Assembly: GCA_910586045.1 (NCBI GenBank)
Contig: CAJUIH010000111.1
Location: 1-10,102 of the forward strand
Reading direction: 5' to 3'
Length of the DNA: 10,102 bases
From: an uncultured Eubacterium sp.
Lineage (GTDB): Bacteria; Bacillota; Clostridia; Lachnospirales; Lachnospiraceae
The notes below the pieces were generated by a model. It ran no database searches and was not told the DNA's origin. It worked only from the letters and a program-made list of their open reading frames with translations. A program made the position numbers and the translations under genes. Numbering within the stretch: position 1 is the stretch's first letter; each line of letters begins with the position of its first letter. Of the stretch, positions 6,404 through 10,102 are shown piece after piece.

Positions 6404-8334
6404 TCCCCAAGTATCCCCGCCATACGCAGCAGATGCAGCGCATTTGTCGTCTGGCACCGCCCTTTTCGTATTTTATAGTCAAATAAGATCTGATTTTGAT
6501 CATAATGCTCCGTAAAATAATAATTTTTGGCATGCACCAAATTATCAGACTCCAGGTCGCACAGTTCAAAATCATGGGTTGAAAGCAGAATGATCGCATA
6601 GGGCCGGGAAAGGTTTCGAACAGTTTCTTTTGCGGCGAAGATCCGGTCTTTGGAATTGGTTCCCGTATAGATTTCATCAATCAGAGCGATCATAGGCTGC
6701 TGTTTTTGACTGACCCCGATGATATGTTTGATGCGCAGCAGTTCCGCGTAAAAAGTGGAAATGCCTTCGTTGACATTGTCTTCTGCGCGCATGGAAGTAC
6801 ACACTTCCATGATAGACACGCACAGCCTGCGGGCCGTACAGTAGCCCCCGGCATAGGCCAAAACCAGGTTAACGCCGATACTGCGCATAAATGTGGTTTT
6901 TCCGGACATATTGGATCCGGTAATCAGACAGGTGCCGTTTCTAAGGTCTATATCGTTGCCGACGGCACGCGGTTCGCCAATCAGCGGGTGTTTGAGATCT
7001 TCTGCCTGCAGCATCGGCGCGGCAGTGCCGGACGCTTGTGTCTGCTGCGGGCATGGCGGTTCTGATAGTTCGGGCAGTGTGTGGGTCCGCCTGGTGTGCG
7101 ATAGAACCCCCAGGCTAATGAGGGCTTCTATTTTTCCGATTATTTCCATCCATGCGCGAAATTCCTGCGCATAGTTTTTCTGCCAGCAGCGGTACCGTAT
7201 CACGCAGCGAAAATCATACAGAAACAGGCAGTTATACAACAAGAAAGCATAAATATTATGCCGAATGACGACGGCTTGTGTAATGGATTCCAGTTCTTTT
7301 AGTGCTGCGGACGCGGAATTTTTACGGCATAGTTCTTTTTGCAGGCCGCACAGATACGGACTGTCAAAAGATTCCTGTTCCAGGCTTTCCAACAGTCTGC
7401 GGTAGGGCGCGGCGGTACGGTTTGCAGAATAAACAGGGGACAGCACCCGATTGTTGCGGGAATAGCACAACAGGGCAAAAAAAAGCTGGAAACAGGCGAA
7501 TAAAAAGAACACGGGCAGTGTATATTGCCGGTACGTTTCCAATAAAGAGGCAAATAATAAGAACAGCGTTGCCGCGGGAAAAAGCCGCAGAACAACCCTG
7601 CTTCCTATGTGCGGTCTGTAAGCATTGCCGTGTGCTTCAAAAAAACAGTCCGCCGCTCGTCTGGCTTCTTCATAGGGCAGATCCCGCAAAATACGCGCAA
7701 GCGCTTCAAAACGCATTGTAAAAGCCGGTTTTTCGGCCAGTTCCTTTACAGACTGCTGGCGGCTTAGGATCTCTTTGGCCTGCTTTGTGGGGTGGTTCAG
7801 CCAATGTGCAAGCCTGTCCTGCCCCCAAATCGTACTGGCGGTACAAATATACTGATACAGGGAATGTCTGCCGAACAAATCCAAATCGGCCGATTCCTTT
7901 CGTTCTTCATGCAGATACCGGGTTCCATGGACAGGAAACTGCTTCCATCCGTCGTCAAAGCGCGCCAGATAATCTTGTGCAACCGACTGGCAGTCCGCCA
8001 AAAACCGCTGTCTGGCACACAGCGCATGGCAGCGGCAAACCAGCAGCAGGAAAACGATAATTAAAGCGGCGCCGCATGCACAAAGGGCAGAGCTGCCGTG
8101 CGCATATCCGTTATAAAGCAAAAGGATGCCGATCAGAAAGGACAAAGTACGCCAGAGCGTCATCCTGCTGCAAATAGAAGCGATTTGGTCGTATTCTTTT
8201 TTGCATTCGTCATAATATTGTTTGTAATATTGCGGATCACACACCGGATCAGGCACGGTATGGCGTGTGTCCGGCGCTGGATTTGCGTTCGCCCTGAAAC
8301 TATTTCGCAATTTCTTCGGCCCCCCCTCATACAT
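6400..8334 (-). CDS. membrane-anchored MutS-family ATPase
   Basis: The 644-residue protein ends in a MutS-type ABC ATPase. It has a Walker A GSNMSGKTT (473-481, Lys479), a Walker B IALIDEIYTGTN with D553 and E554, and a downstream STHDFEL switch motif. The N-terminal half differs from true MutS: there is no mismatch-recognition domain and no Phe-x-Glu motif. Instead it has paired hydrophobic segments near residues 62-78 and 83-100 and another pair around 250-290, separated by helical, lever-like sequence. Firmicutes and Bacteroidetes encode such proteins, usually annotated only as MutS-like; a role in mismatch repair is doubtful. The ATG at 8334 has no good ribosome binding site. A TTG at 8310 (codon 9) lies nine bases after a G-rich GAGGGGGGG tract and may be the real start. 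The SGNH hydrolase gene lies upstream on the same strand. Confidence 0.9.
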   Translation of the reverse strand: MYEGGPKKLRNSFRANANPAPDTRHTVPDPVCDPQYYKQYYDECKKEYDQIASICSRMTLWRTLSFLIGILLLYNGYAHGSSALCACGAALIIVFLLLVCRCHALCARQRFLADCQSVAQDYLARFDDGWKQFPVHGTRYLHEERKESADLDLFGRHSLYQYICTASTIWGQDRLAHWLNHPTKQAKEILSRQQSVKELAEKPAFTMRFEALARILRDLPYEEARRAADCFFEAHGNAYRPHIGSRVVLRLFPAATLFLLFASLLETYRQYTLPVFFLFACFQLFFALLCYSRNNRVLSPVYSANRTAAPYRRLLESLEQESFDSPYLCGLQKELCRKNSASAALKELESITQAVVIRHNIYAFLLYNCLFLYDFRCVIRYRCWQKNYAQEFRAWMEIIGKIEALISLGVLSHTRRTHTLPELSEPPCPQQTQASGTAAPMLQAEDLKHPLIGEPRAVGNDIDLRNGTCLITGSNMSGKTTFMRSIGVNLVLAYAGGYCTARRLCVSIMEVCTSMRAEDNVNEGISTFYAELLRIKHIIGVSQKQQPMIALIDEIYTGTNSKDRIFAAKETVRNLSRPYAIILLSTHDFELCDLESDNLVHAKNYYFTEHYDQNQILFDYKIRKGRCQTTNALHLLRMAGILGD

Positions 8335-8382
8335 CGTTCATAAAATATCGCATAGTTTCACTTGTCTATTTTCCCGACCGTA

Positions 8383-8429
8383 CATGGCAAAAGAGGTGAT
8401 CCCCGGTACACTTTCGGATTTTTGCCATG
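8383..8429. repeat. two-tier inverted repeat between the hydrolase and MutS-like genes
   Basis: CATGGCAAAA (8383-8392) and TTTTGCCATG (8420-8429) are perfect 10-bp inverted repeats. Just inside them GAGGTG (8393-8398) pairs with CACTTT (8409-8414) using G-U pairs, leaving a 10-base loop and a 5-base bulge. It lies 16 bases past the stop of the SGNH hydrolase gene, so it may end or stabilise that transcript. The T tract lies within the stem rather than after it, so it is not a standard intrinsic terminator. Confidence 0.6.
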
Positions 8430-8444
8430 CACGCTAGGGAAGCG

Positions 8445-9620
8445 TTAATTTCGAATTTTCACAGCTTTCGCGCTGCTATATTTCCCGTAATACGTAACCC
8501 CTTTTATCGTTCGAAAGCTTCGGACTTTCACATAATACGTTTTCCCTTTTTTCAGCTTCGCGGTATTTGTCCGATAAGTTTTTTGGAAAGTAGACCCAAG
8601 CGTATAATAAGTCCCGTTTTTAGAAGCGGCGTAGCGGATCTGACAACCGTCCGCATCTGCCGAAAACTTCAGTTTTGCGCTCAGTTTGGCATTTTTAGCA
8701 GATGTCAGCGACTGGATCGCGGCTTGCTTTGGCATGTGATTTTTTTTCAAAGCCGCGGTAATCTGCTGCGCAATAACCTTGTGCCCCTGCACGGAAGGGT
8801 GCGGATCCGGGTTGATATCTGCCAGATTTTCCAGGTCAAACCTTACATTGGTCAGCGCTTCCTTGCGAAATAGTGTGTACACGTCTACGAGCGTATAGAG
8901 CGGATTGTCTGTAGAAAATGCCTGATTGATTTCCTGGATATAACTTTCGGCCATCGTTCCGATCAGCGGAACCGAAGTAAACGGGTTATAAATATTCGTG
9001 ACATAAATCTCCGCCGCGGGAGCTTTTTGGCGCAGCAGGGAAAGTATGGTTTGAAGCTGTTCTGGAAACGCGGCTGCCCGCGCGTGAAGCGTTTCGTCGT
9101 CTCTTAGCTGCGCAAGCAGTTTTTCCGACTGTTTGTAATATTCTTTGATTTTGGATGGATCTACCTGCGGCATTTGGAAACCGTTATCAAACATCGATTT
9201 GTCAATGGACTGGGGATCTATGTCAAAATAATCCATAACAATTTGGATGAACGGCAGCAAAAGGTCGTTGGAACCGATGGAAAGCGTGACCACATCAGTG
9301 TTTTTTAAATCGCCGTCGGCGGTACCCGAACGCAGAAGCCGGATACAAGCGTCGCTGTCGTCGCCGGTTACTGCAAAATTGCGGGAATTTGTATGCAGAA
9401 AATCCGCCACAAGCGCCTGGTAGCTGTCTGCAGGGCCGGTAGTTTGGCCGGCAGAGTATCCGTCCAGGCCATATCCGGCCGCAATACTGTCGCCAAACGC
9501 GGTATACACGGTTTTATCTGTTTTTGCCGCCGCGTTGACAGGAAAGATGCCGCCTGCCGAAACGGTGAGCATACATACCAACAGCAGGAATGCGTATCGT
9601 TTTTTGAACGTTTGTTTCAT
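8445..9620 (-). CDS. secreted SGNH/GDSL-family hydrolase with C-terminal Fn3-like domain
   Basis: This 391-residue protein has a signal peptide: basic MKQTFKKRY, a hydrophobic core at about 10-27, and likely cleavage after the VNA-A region near residue 30. SGNH hydrolase blocks follow: AFGDSIAAGYG with nucleophile S45, IGSND with G116 and N118, and DPHPSVQGH with D272 and H274. Such enzymes are esterases or lipases acting on acylated lipids or glycans; the substrate cannot be told here. Residues about 302-391 form an Fn3-like beta domain (ADGCQIRYAASKNGTYY, KKGKTYYVKVRSF) common on Lachnospiraceae surface proteins. The ATG at 9620 is preferred because GAGGTG lies six bases upstream. The GTG at 9629 would add three residues but lies inside that site. 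A good promoter precedes it. Confidence 0.93.
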   Translation of the reverse strand: MKQTFKKRYAFLLLVCMLTVSAGGIFPVNAAAKTDKTVYTAFGDSIAAGYGLDGYSAGQTTGPADSYQALVADFLHTNSRNFAVTGDDSDACIRLLRSGTADGDLKNTDVVTLSIGSNDLLLPFIQIVMDYFDIDPQSIDKSMFDNGFQMPQVDPSKIKEYYKQSEKLLAQLRDDETLHARAAAFPEQLQTILSLLRQKAPAAEIYVTNIYNPFTSVPLIGTMAESYIQEINQAFSTDNPLYTLVDVYTLFRKEALTNVRFDLENLADINPDPHPSVQGHKVIAQQITAALKKNHMPKQAAIQSLTSAKNAKLSAKLKFSADADGCQIRYAASKNGTYYTLGSTFQKTYRTNTAKLKKGKTYYVKVRSFRTIKGVTYYGKYSSAKAVKIRN

Positions 9621-9664
9621 GACTCGCACCTCGTTTTCTTAGTTTGTGGTAAAACATTGAAGCT

Positions 9665-9693
9665 ATTATAACAATTCCCTGATCAAATAGCAA
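9665..9693 (-). promoter_or_regulatory. promoter of the SGNH hydrolase gene
   Basis: On the minus strand a perfect -10 TATAAT (9670-9665), preceded by TG to give an extended -10 TGTTATAAT, lies 17 bases from a -35-like TTGCTA (9693-9688). Transcription would start near 9658, giving a leader of about 38 bases before the ATG at 9620. This is the clearest sigma-A type promoter in the window. Confidence 0.75.
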
Positions 9694-9754
9694 CGGGCAA
9701 TTCCATAAGCGTAACGGGTCAGTTCGAGGGGGGATATGTTTTGGCTGCGCGGAC

Positions 9755-9991
9755 GCCGGATGAGGGGCAGGGGCCTGGCTTGCGGCTCCGGCTCCAGAAT
9801 GTTAAGAAATCCCTAAGTATTCTGCATTTACGTTGCGGCCTGCCCGGACGCGGCGCCTAATTCGCCCTGGCTGACGCCAGCAGCTAAAGGCGCCGCTTGG
9901 CTTCGCCCCTTAGGTAACTTTGCAGAATACTAAGGGTTTCTAAACATTCTTCCAACGTCGCCGCAAGCCAGGCCCCTGTCCCTCATCCGGC
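9755..9991. repeat. 237-bp near-perfect palindrome with nested hairpins (MITE-like)
   Basis: The element is symmetrical around about 9873. The outer 32-base arms 9755-9786 and 9960-9991 differ at one position. The inner arms 9796-9826 and 9921-9950 match at about 28 of 31 positions. A third pair, GCGGCGCCT (9850-9858) and AGGCGCCGC (9888-9896), is perfect, and the centre is a hairpin CTGGC-TGAC-GCCAG (9867-9880). Short arm segments without pairing (9787-9795, 9827-9849 and their partners) separate the blocks. It has no open frame of note. It could be a MITE mobilised by a transposase elsewhere, a repeated intergenic element, or a structured RNA. I see no clear target-site duplication at its borders. 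Confidence 0.9.
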
Positions 9992-10102
9992 TGGTTCTCT
10001 CTGGCTCTGCCTATACATATGGCGCATGGAATGGCAAAATAGAAAATAAGAGAGAAGAAAGAGAGAAGATGGGATTTCACTGATCGTTTTTTATAGTGTG
10101 AT

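Larger units (their letters stand above)
9621..10102. other. gene-free right end
   Basis: No credible coding frame is seen here on either strand. The stretch holds the hydrolase leader and promoter (to 9693), about 60 bases of unremarkable sequence, the 237-bp palindrome (9755-9991), and a purine-rich tail. Within the tail, the 11-base unit AAGAGAGAAGA is exactly duplicated in tandem at 10048-10069. An ATG at 10069 runs only four codons. Confidence 0.7.

Noticed and set aside
9755..9991. Simple intrinsic terminator
   Set aside because: It is far too long, lies on the upstream side of the hydrolase gene and has no T tract at either end.
9745..10005. Target-site duplication flanking the palindrome
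   Set aside because: I compared the bases next to 9755 and 9991 and found no matching short direct repeat.
1..10102. CRISPR array, tRNA, rRNA, transposase or integrase gene
   Set aside because: I saw no regularly spaced direct repeats, tRNA-like cloverleaf, rRNA signature or recombinase motif on either strand.

Overview
This window looks like chromosomal DNA of a Gram-positive gut-type Clostridia, probably Lachnospiraceae or a close relative. The inference rests on moderate G+C, AGGAGG-type ribosome binding sites, a BlaI/M56 regulatory pair, a secreted SGNH hydrolase with a Fn3-like tail, and membrane-anchored transglutaminase and MutS-like proteins. I could not run a taxonomic search.

Layout. 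Positions 69-2687 (+) encode a membrane transglutaminase-like protein of the TgpA type. Next comes a (+) cluster: a BlaI/MecI-type repressor (2774-3169), an overlapping BlaR1-like M56 metalloprotease without a penicillin-binding sensor (3153-4535), and a glutamate-rich coiled-coil protein (4582-5217). A perfect 16-bp palindrome sits between the -35 and -10 elements in front of the repressor, so the cluster is probably autoregulated and released by proteolysis. The ligand or stress is unknown.

The minus strand carries the rest. A broken gene (5291-6347) can be rebuilt into one ~351-residue protein by correcting five single-base indels. It lies downstream of a membrane-anchored MutS-family ATPase (6400-8334), which lies downstream of a secreted SGNH/GDSL hydrolase (8445-9620) with a good promoter at 9665-9693.

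The right end has no gene. It holds a striking 237-bp near-perfect palindrome (9755-9991) with nested hairpins, most like a MITE or a structured intergenic repeat. I could not find target-site duplications in one copy.

The most interesting items are the 237-bp palindrome, the indel-riddled but nonsense-free accessory gene, and the sensor-less BlaI/M56 system with a coiled-coil partner. I see no CRISPR array, tRNA, rRNA, integrase or transposase gene.
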